Numbered from the stretch's first letter, positions 1 through 9,209 are shown. The stretch: 61,874 nt of DNA from Butyrivibrio sp. INlla16 (GCF_900104155.1 NZ_FMYB01000026.1:1-61874), one strand, 5' to 3'. Numbers and translations: made by a program. Notes: generated by a model from the letters alone, not told the origin.

Positions 1-453
1 ATGCTTTTCCTTGGAGGCAATGAGGAATCGACCTTGAAAGACCTCAATACCCTGCTGGGAAAAGAAACAATTGATCTATGTAATACCTCTGATACGAAAG
101 GAAATAACCCGACCTACGGAAACAACTACCAGAAGACAGGCCGTGACCTGATGACTCAGGATGAACTGGCGGTCATGGATAATGGCAAGTGTATCTGCAG
201 AATCCGTGGCGTAAGACCTTTTTTATCAGACAAGTATGATATCACCAAACATCCGAGGTACAAGGAGCTTTCGGATTATGACGAGAGCAATGCTTTCGAT
301 GTCCAGGACTATCTCAATCTTGACCTGGTACTGACACCGGAAACCGTTGTGAACGCAGAAACGGAAGTCATTCTTGAACCGGATGCCAAAGAATCTGACT
401 CTGCATCGGGAGATGCAGCAGATTCAAAAGCCGGAACGGTGACCGGCACGTAA
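1..453 (+). CDS. VirD4/TraG-type coupling protein, C-terminal part (cut by window edge)
   Basis: The product matches the last ~150 residues of the complete coupling protein encoded at 21935-23698 (shared LFLGG/IFLGG, TLKDLNT-LGKETID and RGVRPFLSDKYD blocks), so this is the 3' end of a second virD4 gene whose start lies outside the window. VirD4 ATPases dock the relaxosome to a type IV secretion channel at the inner membrane. The Walker A part is off the edge. The paralogue has an acidic, Ser/Ala-rich tail absent from the other copy. A truncated Maff2 gene follows, in the same order as in the complete transfer block, so the whole block is duplicated here. Confidence 0.85.
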   Translation: MLFLGGNEESTLKDLNTLLGKETIDLCNTSDTKGNNPTYGNNYQKTGRDLMTQDELAVMDNGKCICRIRGVRPFLSDKYDITKHPRYKELSDYDESNAFDVQDYLNLDLVLTPETVVNAETEVILEPDAKESDSASGDAADSKAGTVTGT

Positions 454-680
454 CCATCAATCGTAAGGAGAGGATATGACAGCAACATGGGCGAATGTAC
501 AACGCATAAAAAAGGAGCCAGTACAGGGATTCATTCTTTGGACGGAAGATCACTGCACCGGCTGCAGGAGTAATTTTGCTGAAAATTATCCTTTCCCCAT
601 TCTATCACAAAAGAGTTCTTCTGCGGGAGAGAAAAAAGAATCCTGCAAAGAAACGTAACAACAAACAACAACTTTAAACA

Positions 681-763
681 AAGGAAGGGGGATGATTGTG
701 CGGGAGAATGTAAAAAAAGAAAGGAATTACATACAATCAGATTGCGCACAATCGAATATCATG
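681..763 (+). promoter_or_regulatory. Shine-Dalgarno separated from its ATG by a hairpin
   Basis: A strong ribosome site (681-690) is followed by a perfect 9-bp inverted repeat (GATTGTGCG 694-702, CGCACAATC 745-753) and then the ATG at 761. Folding would bring the ribosome site to about 10 nt from the ATG. A different sequence makes the same arrangement before the complete Maff2 gene. Confidence 0.5.
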
Positions 764-931
764 GAATTTTTCAATACAGCAATAACACAGCTTTCAACCG
801 TAGTTTCCGCACTGGGCGCTGGTCTCGGGGCATGGGGAGTCATAAACCTGCTTGAGGGATATGGAAACGACAATCCTGGTGCGAAGAGCCAAGGAATGAA
901 GCATGTTATACCAAATTTGATGGAACATTAA
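761..931 (+). pseudogene. Maff2-family transfer membrane protein, truncated
   Basis: Residues from MEFFNTAI to KSQGMK are nearly identical to the complete Maff2 protein at 23928-24140, including the LGAGLG-WGVINLLEGYGNDNPGAKSQGMK core. After KSQGMK the sequence diverges (HVIPNLMEH) and stops, so the second hydrophobic segment is lost. The start at 761 is chosen because homology begins there; the longer frame from 692 is not conserved between the two copies. Maff2 proteins are short two-segment membrane proteins of Gram-positive conjugation clusters. This copy is probably non-functional, and the break marks a recombination end-point of the partial transfer block. Confidence 0.8.
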
Positions 932-1036
932 ACAAGAAAGGATAAGCATAATCCAGATAGCAGTAGAAGTGATATAGAATACAGCATTTTAAGAAAAGTT
1001 CATACAGTAGTTATCGTGAGAACGTGATTAAAAAAA

Positions 1037-1075
1037 GTCTTAATGAGGAAATTATCATTGAGGCTTTTTTATTTT
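1037..1075 (+). terminator. Rho-independent terminator
   Basis: A 10-bp stem with G-U pairs (1037-1046 with 1055-1064) is followed by six T and a further T-rich run. It ends the partial transfer block and shows that the open frame upstream of 1120 is not coding. Confidence 0.75.
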
Positions 1076-1119
1076 GCATTGTGACGTTAATTATCGGAGG
1101 GAAAGGAGCTGATAAAAAT

Positions 1120-1434
1120 ATGTCAACGCCATTAACAAGACATGAGCAGGAAACCATTATCAATTTCAATGCTGGGGAACAGACTGCCACTATATATACA
1201 GCTGATAAGGCTGTTATGAGGAAAATTGATGCGTTAGTTGCCGATTTCCCATCCATCTATCGCATCCTATCTGAAACAACCTATGCTAAGACCTACGAAG
1301 TGCCTAAAAAGTACATTAGTTATCGTAAGCCAAGGAGGCTAACTGAAGAGCAGAGAGAGCAAGCAAGAAATAGAATAAAGATTCTTAACAACGCTACAAC
1401 AAATTTTAACAATATTTTAGATGGTTTGCATTGA
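1120..1434 (+). CDS. Conserved mobile-element-associated small protein
   Basis: A 104-residue soluble protein beginning MSTPLTRHEQETIINFN. The start is chosen because GGAGGGAAAGGAG lies just upstream and because the longer frame runs through a terminator. It resembles small proteins often carried by integrative elements of Clostridia (Glu/Thr-rich N-terminus, central VMRKIDAL block, basic RKPRRLTEEQREQAR C-terminus), but I do not know a function. It stands alone between a terminator and an Rpn gene. No membrane segment or catalytic motif is visible. Confidence 0.65.
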   Translation: MSTPLTRHEQETIINFNAGEQTATIYTADKAVMRKIDALVADFPSIYRILSETTYAKTYEVPKKYISYRKPRRLTEEQREQARNRIKILNNATTNFNNILDGLH

Positions 1435-1490
1435 AAAAAGCCTGTTTCTAAAATATAATTAAATTAGAGAAATAGCGAGGAAAATATTGT

Positions 1491-2360
1491 ATGGCAGAGA
1501 CAAATAATTTCATAGATTTGGATGAAGTAAAGACTGAGGACGGAGGATTTGTTAAGCGAACCGTTAAAGATAGCGTATTTTCAGATTTATTCGAGAAAAA
1601 GGAGAATGTACTTAAACTTTACAAAAAGCTTCATCCAGAAGATGTTGATGTTACTGAAGATGATTTGTCAGATATTACAATTCAGAATGTCTTAATAAAT
1701 GATGTATTTAATGATTTGGGCTTTATGGTAAGAGATAGGTTGATGATTTTGGCAGAGGCTCAGAGTACATGGACTGTAAATATTATCATCAGGGCATTGA
1801 TTTATTTAGCAAGGTCTTATCAGTTATACTTCGATGATGTAAGAGAAGAACTGTATAGTGAGAAAAAGATGGAGCTTCCTGAGCCAGAGCTGTATGTTAT
1901 TTATGTAGGTGATGGGGATAAGCCTTCTGAAATATCATTGTCAAACGAGTTTTTTGGCGGAAGAAATACATCACTTGAAGTTAAGGTAAAGGTTATTTCT
2001 GAATCCGATAGTGACGATATAGTAAATCAGTATATAATCTTTTCTAAGGTTTATAATGAACAGCGTGCAATATACGGTAGGACAAAAGAAGCAATAGAAG
2101 AGACAATTCGTATCTGTAAAGATAGGAACATTTTAAAGGATTATCTGGAAAGTCGTGAAAAGGAGGTTGTTACAATGATGATGGCTTTATTTGATGAAAA
2201 AGAAGTAATGGAAACTCATGTACTTAACAGAGAAGTTGAATCTTATGTAAGCGCTTGTAAATCATTTGGCGCAACCATTGAAGAAACAATAGAAAAAGTT
2301 GTTAATCAGTTTAGACTTAAGGAATTTACAGCGAAAAAAATGGTTGAAAGATTCTGGTAA
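1491..2360 (+). CDS. Rpn-family PD-(D/E)XK nuclease / putative transposase
   Basis: A 289-residue protein with the layout of Rpn/PDDEXK proteins: N-terminal SDLFEKKENVLKLYKKLHPE, then a nuclease core with a D (VFNDLGF), a conserved E-x-Q (LILAEAQSTW, about residues 89-94) and a helical C-terminus. Rpn proteins are DNA endonucleases linked to recombination-promoting activity and, in some cases, to phage defence. Lachnospiraceae genomes carry many copies, usually single genes. A typical terminator follows at 2407. Its role here is unknown; it could be a solitary mobile gene. Confidence 0.8.
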   Translation: MAETNNFIDLDEVKTEDGGFVKRTVKDSVFSDLFEKKENVLKLYKKLHPEDVDVTEDDLSDITIQNVLINDVFNDLGFMVRDRLMILAEAQSTWTVNIIIRALIYLARSYQLYFDDVREELYSEKKMELPEPELYVIYVGDGDKPSEISLSNEFFGGRNTSLEVKVKVISESDSDDIVNQYIIFSKVYNEQRAIYGRTKEAIEETIRICKDRNILKDYLESREKEVVTMMMALFDEKEVMETHVLNREVESYVSACKSFGATIEETIEKVVNQFRLKEFTAKKMVERFW

Positions 2361-2406
2361 TCAAAGTTTAAGGGTATAGAATGGCTTGAATTTAATATTG
2401 TTACCC

Positions 2407-2455
2407 ATAGCGGGCTGACTAATCATAATTGATGAGTCGCTCGCTATTTTTATTA
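2407..2455 (+). terminator. Rho-independent terminator after the Rpn gene
   Basis: ATAGCG (2407-2412) pairs with CGCTAT (2442-2447), with an inner GACTAATCA/TTGATGAGTC stem, followed by a T-rich tail. Confidence 0.8.
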
Positions 2456-2499
2456 TTGGCGGTTGTGATTCTAGGAGTCATGCCGCTTTTTTAATGTGA

Positions 2500-3209
<710 letters not shown>

Positions 3210-3272
3210 TTATTTATCATCAAAACCTTATTTTGGTACTTTGTGAGCGCTTTTTTCGATGCTTTTAACTTG

Positions 3273-3326
3273 AATATTCTCATCTAAAACAAAAAACTGT
3301 TTTAGATGAGAATATTGTGCTATAAT
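3273..3326 (+). promoter_or_regulatory. Promoter with a perfect 18-bp inverted repeat
   Basis: AATATTCTCATCTAAAAC (3273-3290) is perfectly repeated in inverse at 3299-3316, separated by 8 bp. A TATAAT -10 box lies at 3321-3326, so the right arm covers the -35/spacer region. The repeat is either an operator controlling the ATPase/RloB operon or a terminator for upstream transcription; it lacks a T-run, which favours an operator. Confidence 0.6.
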
Positions 3327-3358
3327 ATGCTTAATTCAAGGCATGGAGGTATCGAAAA

Positions 3359-4534
3359 ATGCTGATCAGTTTCAAGTTCAATAATTTCTGTTCATTTAAC
3401 GTAGACAGTGAATTCAGCATGGAAGCACCTACAGGAAAGGTTAAGACCAGATTCCCGGATAATTATGTATCTGCGGGTAATGGCTATGATCTGCTGAAAA
3501 CAGCAGTTATAGTCGGAGAAAATGCAGGTGGTAAGTCTAACTTTATCGGCAGCCTTAAATTTCTTAAGGGACTTTTTGATAACAATCTGCAGGTGCAGTC
3601 GATCGGGGCTTATGTTAATTCGTCAAGCCTCCTTAGTGACAAGAATCCTGTGCAGTCGTTTGAAGTCACCTTTGTTGCAAGTGGTCAGAAGGTTTATAAA
3701 TATGCTCTGTCCATAGACAGTAAGGGGATAGTTTCCGAAGGCTTATACAAACAGAGTAAGAGAAAAGCGACGTTTATAACAAGATTTCTTGTAGAACGTG
3801 GTGCTGATGGCAGATATTCAGAAACTGAAGGCAAGACTAAGGAGCTTACGACTGCGCTGAAGAACAGTAATAACAGCTATGGTCTGTTCGTAAGTAAGCT
3901 GGCTCTTCTCGGAGATGAGGATGCCATTAATGTTGCTGACTGGTTCAAGAATATATTGCTTCCAGGAGCTGTGCCTGTTGATCAGGAAAATGATCCTGCC
4001 AGAAAAGATGAAGACATTCGGATATTCAAGGACAAAAAGTTCCTGGATATATTCAGAATGGTAGATTACAGTATTGACAGTGTTGAGGTCGATCCTGACA
4101 AGCCATATTCAAAAACATTGGTCATCAGGAAAGATGCTGATGGCAATGAGATAAAGCGAGAACTTCAGCAGGATTCAACAGGTGTGCGTGAGTTCTTTGC
4201 CTGGGCAGTACAGATATTCAGAGTGGTATATGAAAACAGAGTTGTCTTTGCTGACGAGATGGACAGGGTTCTGAATCCTATTCTTTCGGACAGGGTTGTG
4301 GCATTTGTCAACGGAACAGAACACAGGGGGCAGTTTGTTTTCTCAACACATAATGTCCTGCATCTCAATCTTAAGACATACATGAAAGAGCAGATATATT
4401 TTATTACAAAGAGCAAGGATAGTCTGACATCAGAGATATACTCGCTTGCGGATTTCCCGGATGTAAGATATGAGACTACCAAGGTCTATGAATTCTACAT
4501 GAAAGGCATTCTGGGAGGTACGGCATTTGAGTAG
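3359..4534 (+). CDS. AAA ATPase, RloA/AAA_15 type (defence module partner)
   Basis: A 391-residue ABC/SMC-like ATPase of the overcoming-lysogenisation/AAA_15 group: N-terminal MLISFKFNNFCSF, Walker A GENAGGKSN (about residues 53-61), Walker B VVFADEMD (near 294-301) and an H-loop FVFSTHN. It overlaps the following RloB gene by 8 nt, so the two are translationally coupled. ATPase plus TOPRIM-like partner pairs of this kind (RloAB, PARIS AriA/AriB) act in abortive phage defence; function here is inferred from that pairing. A 5' inverted-repeat promoter and a strong downstream terminator make it a clean two-gene unit. Confidence 0.8.
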   Translation: MLISFKFNNFCSFNVDSEFSMEAPTGKVKTRFPDNYVSAGNGYDLLKTAVIVGENAGGKSNFIGSLKFLKGLFDNNLQVQSIGAYVNSSSLLSDKNPVQSFEVTFVASGQKVYKYALSIDSKGIVSEGLYKQSKRKATFITRFLVERGADGRYSETEGKTKELTTALKNSNNSYGLFVSKLALLGDEDAINVADWFKNILLPGAVPVDQENDPARKDEDIRIFKDKKFLDIFRMVDYSIDSVEVDPDKPYSKTLVIRKDADGNEIKRELQQDSTGVREFFAWAVQIFRVVYENRVVFADEMDRVLNPILSDRVVAFVNGTEHRGQFVFSTHNVLHLNLKTYMKEQIYFITKSKDSLTSEIYSLADFPDVRYETTKVYEFYMKGILGGTAFE

Positions 4535-5177
4535 AAAACAGCGTGTTTTAAAGAAAAGGTATGCCATTTTCTGTGAAGGCGACAGTGAATATAACTACAT
4601 AGAGAAGATGCGCAAGAATCAGGGAGTAGAACTTGTTCTTAAACCTATAAATATGCACGGAGGTGGCTATTCCAATTTTCTCAGGCAGATAAAGAAAGAG
4701 TCACAGACTAATTATCTTGCGAAGTTCATTATTGTAGATGCAGACAGAATAGAGACAGTTCCAGGAGAGAAGGAACATTTCATAGAATTGATGAATTATT
4801 GCCAGCTTCAGAATCAAAAGGGCAATATACCGCATTTTGTCATCGCGGATAATCCCGACTTTGAGTATGCGGCCTGTCTTCATGACTCAAAATATAATGG
4901 TCAGAATACCAAGACCTATATCGAGAAAGACTGGGGTTATAAGGCCATAGAGATATTCAAGGCAGATAAAAATATATATGATTTTCTTAATTCCCAAAGC
5001 CGCGTATACACTAACCTGCTGGATGCAATAAGGGGACAGAAGAAGCTCGTATGTAACGAGTATGAGATCAAGAAAAAGAGCTTCGATATAGTCATTAAGA
5101 AGGCGGTTCTTGATTTTAATAGTCTTGCACATAAAGGAACGAACATAGAAGAGTTCTTTGATGTGATTGAGTGGTAG
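4527..5177 (+). CDS. RloB-like TOPRIM-family protein
   Basis: A 216-residue protein of the RloB family. The N-terminus FCEGDSEYNYIEK carries the glutamate motif of a TOPRIM/OLD-like active site (E17-G-D-S-E21), and IIVDADR (about 69-74) supplies the acidic D-x-D. The conserved DNPDFEYAACLH and KDWGYKAIEIF segments are also present. The start is a TTG inside the end of the ATPase gene. RloB-type proteins are thought to be the nuclease effector activated by the ATPase when phage is sensed. Whether this one cuts DNA or tRNA cannot be told from sequence. Confidence 0.8.
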   Translation: MSRKQRVLKKRYAIFCEGDSEYNYIEKMRKNQGVELVLKPINMHGGGYSNFLRQIKKESQTNYLAKFIIVDADRIETVPGEKEHFIELMNYCQLQNQKGNIPHFVIADNPDFEYAACLHDSKYNGQNTKTYIEKDWGYKAIEIFKADKNIYDFLNSQSRVYTNLLDAIRGQKKLVCNEYEIKKKSFDIVIKKAVLDFNSLAHKGTNIEEFFDVIEW

Positions 5178-5188
5178 GAAACGATTGT

Positions 5189-5217
5189 GGGCTGCAAGTG
5201 TATTGCAGCCCTTTTTA
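5189..5217 (+). terminator. Rho-independent terminator of the ATPase/RloB operon
   Basis: GGGCTGCAA (5189-5197), loop GTGTA, TTGCAGCCC (5203-5211), then TTTTTA. A near copy of this hairpin lies at 5737-5763. Confidence 0.9.
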
Positions 5218-5298
5218 TGATTTTGGCATTGTTATTGGTAAAATGAATTTACAGCAATATATCATATATGGTATATTGTCCAAAGAGGAGGCGCAAGG

Positions 5299-5577
5299 AT
5301 GACTTTTAAGGAGTATAAAGAGAAAGCACTTAAAGATTCTGAAATCAAGATGATTTATGATTCTATGCAACCAGAATATAATCTTCTTGAGCAATTGGTT
5401 ACTGCACGTAAAGAACTGGGGATGACTCAGAAAGAACTTGCAGAGAAGGCAAATCTGAAACAGTCCAATATAAGCAGATTTGAAAATGGAGGTGTCTCCC
5501 CTACTTTCGAATTCGCAGAAAAGATTGCCAGGGCATTAGGATTTACCATTCAGTATCAGCTTAAGCCTATGAAATGA
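5299..5577 (+). CDS. XRE-family regulator, HigA-antitoxin-like
   Basis: A 92-residue protein: short helical N-terminus, then a Cro/C1 helix-turn-helix (ARKELGMTQKELAEKANLKQSNISRFENG) and a ALGFTIQYQLKP tail. Size and tail fit HigA-type antitoxins, which bind a RelE-like toxin and repress their own promoter. No toxin gene is adjacent on either side, so it is an orphan or a solitary regulator of the preceding defence module. GAGGAGGCGCAAGG precedes the ATG. Confidence 0.75.
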   Translation: MTFKEYKEKALKDSEIKMIYDSMQPEYNLLEQLVTARKELGMTQKELAEKANLKQSNISRFENGGVSPTFEFAEKIARALGFTIQYQLKPMK

Positions 5578-5603
5578 TAGAAGAATATTGTAAAATACAG
5601 AAA

Positions 5604-5764
5604 GATGCAGACGCTGCATCATACATTTCTATAGCAGAGAACCCTGCTGTGAGTGGGAACTATTGAAGCAGAGAACCCTACTGCGAGTGGGAGCTATTAA
5701 AAGCGGTGAATCCTACCGATAAGTGGAAACGATTATGGGCTGTAAGTGTATTGCAGCCCTTTTA
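5604..5764 (+). repeat. Three degenerate 34-bp direct repeats and a duplicated terminator
   Basis: Units start at 5634, 5668 and 5703, each built on GCAGAGAACCCTRCTGYGAG-like sequence and ending near TGGGA-CTATT. The third runs into a copy of the RloB-terminal terminator (GGGCTGTAA 5737-5745, TTGCAGCCC 5751-5759). A small perfect hairpin GATGCAG/CTGCATC precedes them. No gene is seen between 5578 and the IS66 end. Confidence 0.6.
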
Positions 5765-5894
5765 CGTTATTTAGAATAAAACATTTTAAAAAGTGTTATG
5801 TAAGCGGTAAACAAACAGCGTCTAGATAATGCTCATCCAAATGTATAGACTTCTATTGATAAGATATTGGTCTGGATGAGCTTGTTTTATGGGT

Positions 5895-5936
5895 CACAAA
5901 AGTCACAAAAGTTCGCAGTTTTTTGTGACTTTTGTG
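5895..5936. repeat. Perfect 16-bp inverted repeat inside the IS66 left end
   Basis: CACAAAAGTCACAAAA (5895-5910) and its exact complement (5921-5936) with a 10-bp loop. A second shorter pair (GCTCATCCA / TGGATGAGC) lies just outside. Likely a terminator blocking transcription across the element end, or a sub-terminal transposase site. Confidence 0.6.
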
Positions 5937-6002
5937 TTTAAGGTACGCAAATTATCCTGCCACATCGTGTCAGGGGGTGATTACGTTTTTGATTGTCTCA
6001 AA

Positions 6003-7934
6003 TTATGCGGAATTCTGCCCCGAATCTACTAGGGCGATTGACTTCACTCTTTTTGGCGCCTTAGGAATTTCAGGCTCAGGAAACATCCCAGAGTAGAGAA
6101 TACGCCTGGTTTTATTTATATCCTTTACATATTCGTGGAATGATTCTGACCATGGCATCATTTCTTCAAAGCCCTCCGGATCTACAACATTACCCTCATC
6201 GTCAAGGTGCTTGGGCATCTTCTCAAGGAGATATTTAATGTATTCATAGGGATTTACCTTGTTTGCCTTTGCTGTTTCAACAATGGAATACATGGCAGCA
6301 TTTACATTCGCGCCCACAAGTGTATCGGCAAAAAGCCAGTTGGCTCTGCCCCTGGAATACGAGGATATATACCTTTCACTTGAGCCATTATCAATCGGGA
6401 TATTTCCGTCTTCAAGAAATCTGCGGAGATACTTTTCCTGATTTATTGCATAGGAAACAGCCTTGGAAAGCTTCTCGGAACGTAGTTCGTCAGAAGCATC
6501 TAATTCATGTATATATACAAACAGTGCTTCAACTTTAGGTGCGACAAACTCTTTTCTTGCAGCCAGCCTGTCATCAGCAGTCATGTTCTTAAGTTTCATT
6601 TCTTCGTGATAGATTTCTCTTATGAGCATGAGCACTTTTGTCTCAGGCATCTGCATTATCTCATCTTCAGACATGTTCTTAAGGTCATTTACAAAAAGGG
6701 AAAGTGCAAAATATCTGCGGCAGTGCATCATACACCCCGTAACAGAGATCCTGCCTTCGCTTTCTGACTCGATTACATGGTAAGATATGTAAGCATCACA
6801 AGTCAGGTACCCATGGAATTCAAGTAATAGCTTCCTGAGATGGTCTGTACCTCTTGTCTGTTCATATATGAAGATGATTATCGGATGTCCGTCATAGAGT
6901 TCACCAGTGCTGTGCACCCAGAGAAAGCCCTTGGTTCCAGGGGCACGTCCATCATGTAACACTTGAAGATATGTTTCATCACAATTATGGTAAGGGCATA
7001 GCAGCATAAGCTGTGTCATGTGTTTTATGACCGGAGTCATAATGAGTGGCACAAGTTCGTTTACCCAGCCTATTATCACCTGGCGTGATAGTTCAAGGCC
7101 CTGCATGGAATAGTCTGCAGCCTGTCTGAAAAACGGCAGTGCAAGAACAAATTTTCTGTACAGTATGTCTGCCAGGATTGACGCTGATATATAGGTTCTG
7201 TCTTTTAAGGGGTTTTTATAAGGAATGGTAGTCATCACATGCTCAAGGCCGGATGAGATTACCGGAGTGAGTATCTTTTTTACATACAATGGTTTTTCTA
7301 TCTTTTCGACAACATAATGCTCATGCCACATGGCTATGCGCCAGTTGCCTTCGCCATAGTCATTGTTAAGCTTATCGATGTCAAGGTCATAGATCAGCTG
7401 TGCAGGAAGTTCTTTCAGCGATTCAAGGAGTCTGCTTATTTTCGATCCTTTTCCACTTTTCCTGTCTTTACCAGATTTGCTTCCTTTATGACCTTCAGGA
7501 TTATCTTCTCCGTTTTCTTCCAGGGATTTCTTATAGTCATCAAGGCTAATTATAATACGGCTTCCATTGCTTTCTTCTTCGCAGTCCTCTGTCTGGCTTT
7601 CATCTTCGAATTCTTTAGGAGGATTCTCGGAAGCATTGAGTGTATCAAGGAACTTTTCGGTGTTTCTCCCAAAAATGGCTCTATTCTTTAGTTCAAGCTG
7701 ATCCGTCAGCTTCTTTACAGTTTTCTTCAGCTGTTCATTCTCAATCAGGGCATCTTCATAATCCTTTTTTAGCTGTTGGAACTGGATTACACCCTCTGTA
7801 GTGATTCTTTCGTTTGCACGTTGATTGCGGAGCAGCTCCTCATATTTCATGTGAAGATCAACATATCCTGAGAGCAGACTTTCCCAGTCAAGTTTTCTGG
7901 CTTCCTCATAGAATCTTTCTTCATCTGCTCTCAT
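6003..7934 (-). CDS. tnpC: IS66 transposase TnpC
   Basis: The DDE transposase of IS66. The N-terminus is a coiled coil (ENEQLKKTVKKLTDQLELKNRAIFG, typical leucine zipper of the family), followed by an acidic/Lys-rich linker, a zinc-type region, and the catalytic domain with CDETYLQV, LTCDAYISY and the glutamate in NGSSERYIS. The frame is open from 7958, but CAGGGGGAG lies just before the ATG at 7934, which I prefer. Length (643-651 residues) is slightly long for TnpC because of the Lys/Ser-rich insert around residues 110-180. Confidence 0.95.
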   Translation of the reverse strand: MRADEERFYEEARKLDWESLLSGYVDLHMKYEELLRNQRANERITTEGVIQFQQLKKDYEDALIENEQLKKTVKKLTDQLELKNRAIFGRNTEKFLDTLNASENPPKEFEDESQTEDCEEESNGSRIIISLDDYKKSLEENGEDNPEGHKGSKSGKDRKSGKGSKISRLLESLKELPAQLIYDLDIDKLNNDYGEGNWRIAMWHEHYVVEKIEKPLYVKKILTPVISSGLEHVMTTIPYKNPLKDRTYISASILADILYRKFVLALPFFRQAADYSMQGLELSRQVIIGWVNELVPLIMTPVIKHMTQLMLLCPYHNCDETYLQVLHDGRAPGTKGFLWVHSTGELYDGHPIIIFIYEQTRGTDHLRKLLLEFHGYLTCDAYISYHVIESESEGRISVTGCMMHCRRYFALSLFVNDLKNMSEDEIMQMPETKVLMLIREIYHEEMKLKNMTADDRLAARKEFVAPKVEALFVYIHELDASDELRSEKLSKAVSYAINQEKYLRRFLEDGNIPIDNGSSERYISSYSRGRANWLFADTLVGANVNAAMYSIVETAKANKVNPYEYIKYLLEKMPKHLDDEGNVVDPEGFEEMMPWSESFHEYVKDINKTRRILYSGMFPEPEIPKAPKRVKSIALVDSGQNSA

Positions 7935-7958
7935 GACTGTTTGCTCCCCCTGAACCAC

Positions 7959-8309
7959 TTAAGACCATTTCTTTAAAAGCACTTCCAACGCATTAAGTAT
8001 TTCTTGTTTTTCTTTCGTCAGACGCCTGTTCTCTTCCTTAAGGGAACTGATCTGTGCATCTTTTTGCGCAAGAAGATCAACCTGGTCTGTTATGGCTTCG
8101 GGAGATGTCCCCAACTGCTGTATATCTGCGGCAGTTGTTCTTTTCTTTCCGCTTTTTCCGGTAGACACTATTTCACCTGTTTCTTCATCAATCTTGCCAA
8201 TGAGCGTACGTTTTGAGCGGGGCTGCTTCTTTTCCTTATCCCAGTAGGACTCGGATTCATATACATAGGTTATACCGGAACGTTTATCAGTGTGCTTTAC
8301 TATTGACAT
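7959..8309 (-). CDS. IS66 accessory coiled-coil protein
   Basis: A ~116-residue protein between tnpB and tnpC. The N-terminus (SIVKHTDKRSGITYVYESESYWDKEKKQPRSKRTLIGKID) resembles the first part of IS1634-type transposases, and the C-terminus is a coiled coil (LLAQKDAQISSLKEENRRLTKEKQEIL). GGAGGG precedes the ATG at 8309; an upstream ATG at 8324 is also in frame. Extra ORFs at this spot occur in some clostridial IS66 elements; their role in transposition is not established. Confidence 0.8.
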   Translation of the reverse strand: MSIVKHTDKRSGITYVYESESYWDKEKKQPRSKRTLIGKIDEETGEIVSTGKSGKKRTTAADIQQLGTSPEAITDQVDLLAQKDAQISSLKEENRRLTKEKQEILNALEVLLKKWS

Positions 8310-8398
8310 CTTTATACCCTCCATAGTGATATTTTAGCACATACCTATGCTAGTGTCAATAACCTAGTGGTAATTATTTATAAAATATCACTAGGTTT

Positions 8399-8773
8399 CT
8401 ATCGCTTCCAGTTCACCATCACAGGCTCGGGTTCATGCTTCTTACCAATTGAAGGATCAATATCAAAGCCATCCATCAGTCGCATAAATTCCTCACCATT
8501 TATTATTCTCGCCTCTGCTTCTGTACGGGGCCATTTGAAAGTACCTTCAGTTAGTCTTACGTATATCATCACAAATCTGTCTCCAGTCCACAGAACGCCC
8601 TTGAGCCGATCTTTCCTTGTTCCGCAGAAGAGAAACAGAGTATCTTTTTCCAGAGGATCTTTGTTGTACTGATACCGTATAATAGAGCAGAGTCCATCAA
8701 TACCCTTTCTTAAATCACACCTTCCGATCAGGATAATGATTTTTGAAAAAGTAATACCATCTTTGTTAAGCAT
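8399..8773 (-). CDS. tnpB: IS66 protein TnpB
   Basis: A 124-residue protein with the IS66 Orf2 signature: IILIGRCDLRKGIDGLCSII, LFLFCGTRKDRLKGVLW and TEGTFKWPR. TnpB is required for efficient transposition in characterised IS66 elements although its activity is unknown. Its start overlaps the end of tnpA by 8 nt, the usual coupled arrangement. Confidence 0.95.
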   Translation of the reverse strand: MLNKDGITFSKIIILIGRCDLRKGIDGLCSIIRYQYNKDPLEKDTLFLFCGTRKDRLKGVLWTGDRFVMIYVRLTEGTFKWPRTEAEARIINGEEFMRLMDGFDIDPSIGKKHEPEPVMVNWKR

Positions 8774-9209
8774 GTTTCACCGCCTTTAGAACTGATAAAA
8801 GTATCTGTTCATCAACATTTCCTGAAACATTGATAGAAAAGCCACCATATGTAATGGACATAGCAGCTAGTGAAGTATCAATAGTACCGCCGGAAATGCA
8901 GGGGCGTCCTTCTGCACGGCTATCTGAGATTTCCATAGCACAGTCAGATGAAGACGTGGTAGCCAGTTCAAAAAAAGCAGGTTTTTCGCCTGAGGAATCA
9001 TTGAAGGATTGGGCTGGAGTAGGGGGAGTGTCTAAGTACCCGGCTTCTCTTGCGAGTTTTTCCCGAAATATTTTTTGCCACTTAAAAAAGGCACCTTTGC
9101 TTATTCCGTTTTGTCTGCAAAAATCATGCTTGCTCAAACCACTCTTGATCTGTTCTTCAAAGATTGGTATCCAACTTTCAAGGCGGATATCCATTACAAA
9201 TTTGTCCAT
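8766..9209 (-). CDS. tnpA: IS66 protein TnpA (helix-turn-helix)
   Basis: A 147-residue protein. The N-terminal ~60 residues carry the HTH of IS66 Orf1 (IKSGLSKHDFCRQNGISKGAFFKWQKIFRE). The middle is low-complexity and the C-terminus ends in ILLSVLKAVK as in other TnpA proteins. GGAGGGCTATTATT precedes the start at 9209. It is the first gene of the element's operon, transcribed inward from the right end. Confidence 0.92.
   Translation of the reverse strand: MDKFVMDIRLESWIPIFEEQIKSGLSKHDFCRQNGISKGAFFKWQKIFREKLAREAGYLDTPPTPAQSFNDSSGEKPAFFELATTSSSDCAMEISDSRAEGRPCISGGTIDTSLAAMSITYGGFSINVSGNVDEQILLSVLKAVKHA

Noticed and set aside
476..658. 60-codon frame between the virD4 end and Maff2
   Set aside because: No similarity to the equivalent gap in the complete transfer block and no recognisable protein character.
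1024..1119. N-terminal extension of the small protein at 1120
   Set aside because: It reads through a perfect terminator hairpin with T-run, and a good ribosome site serves the ATG at 1120.
6259..6767. Plus-strand frames inside IS66 tnpC
   Set aside because: They are antisense shadows of a clearly coding transposase.
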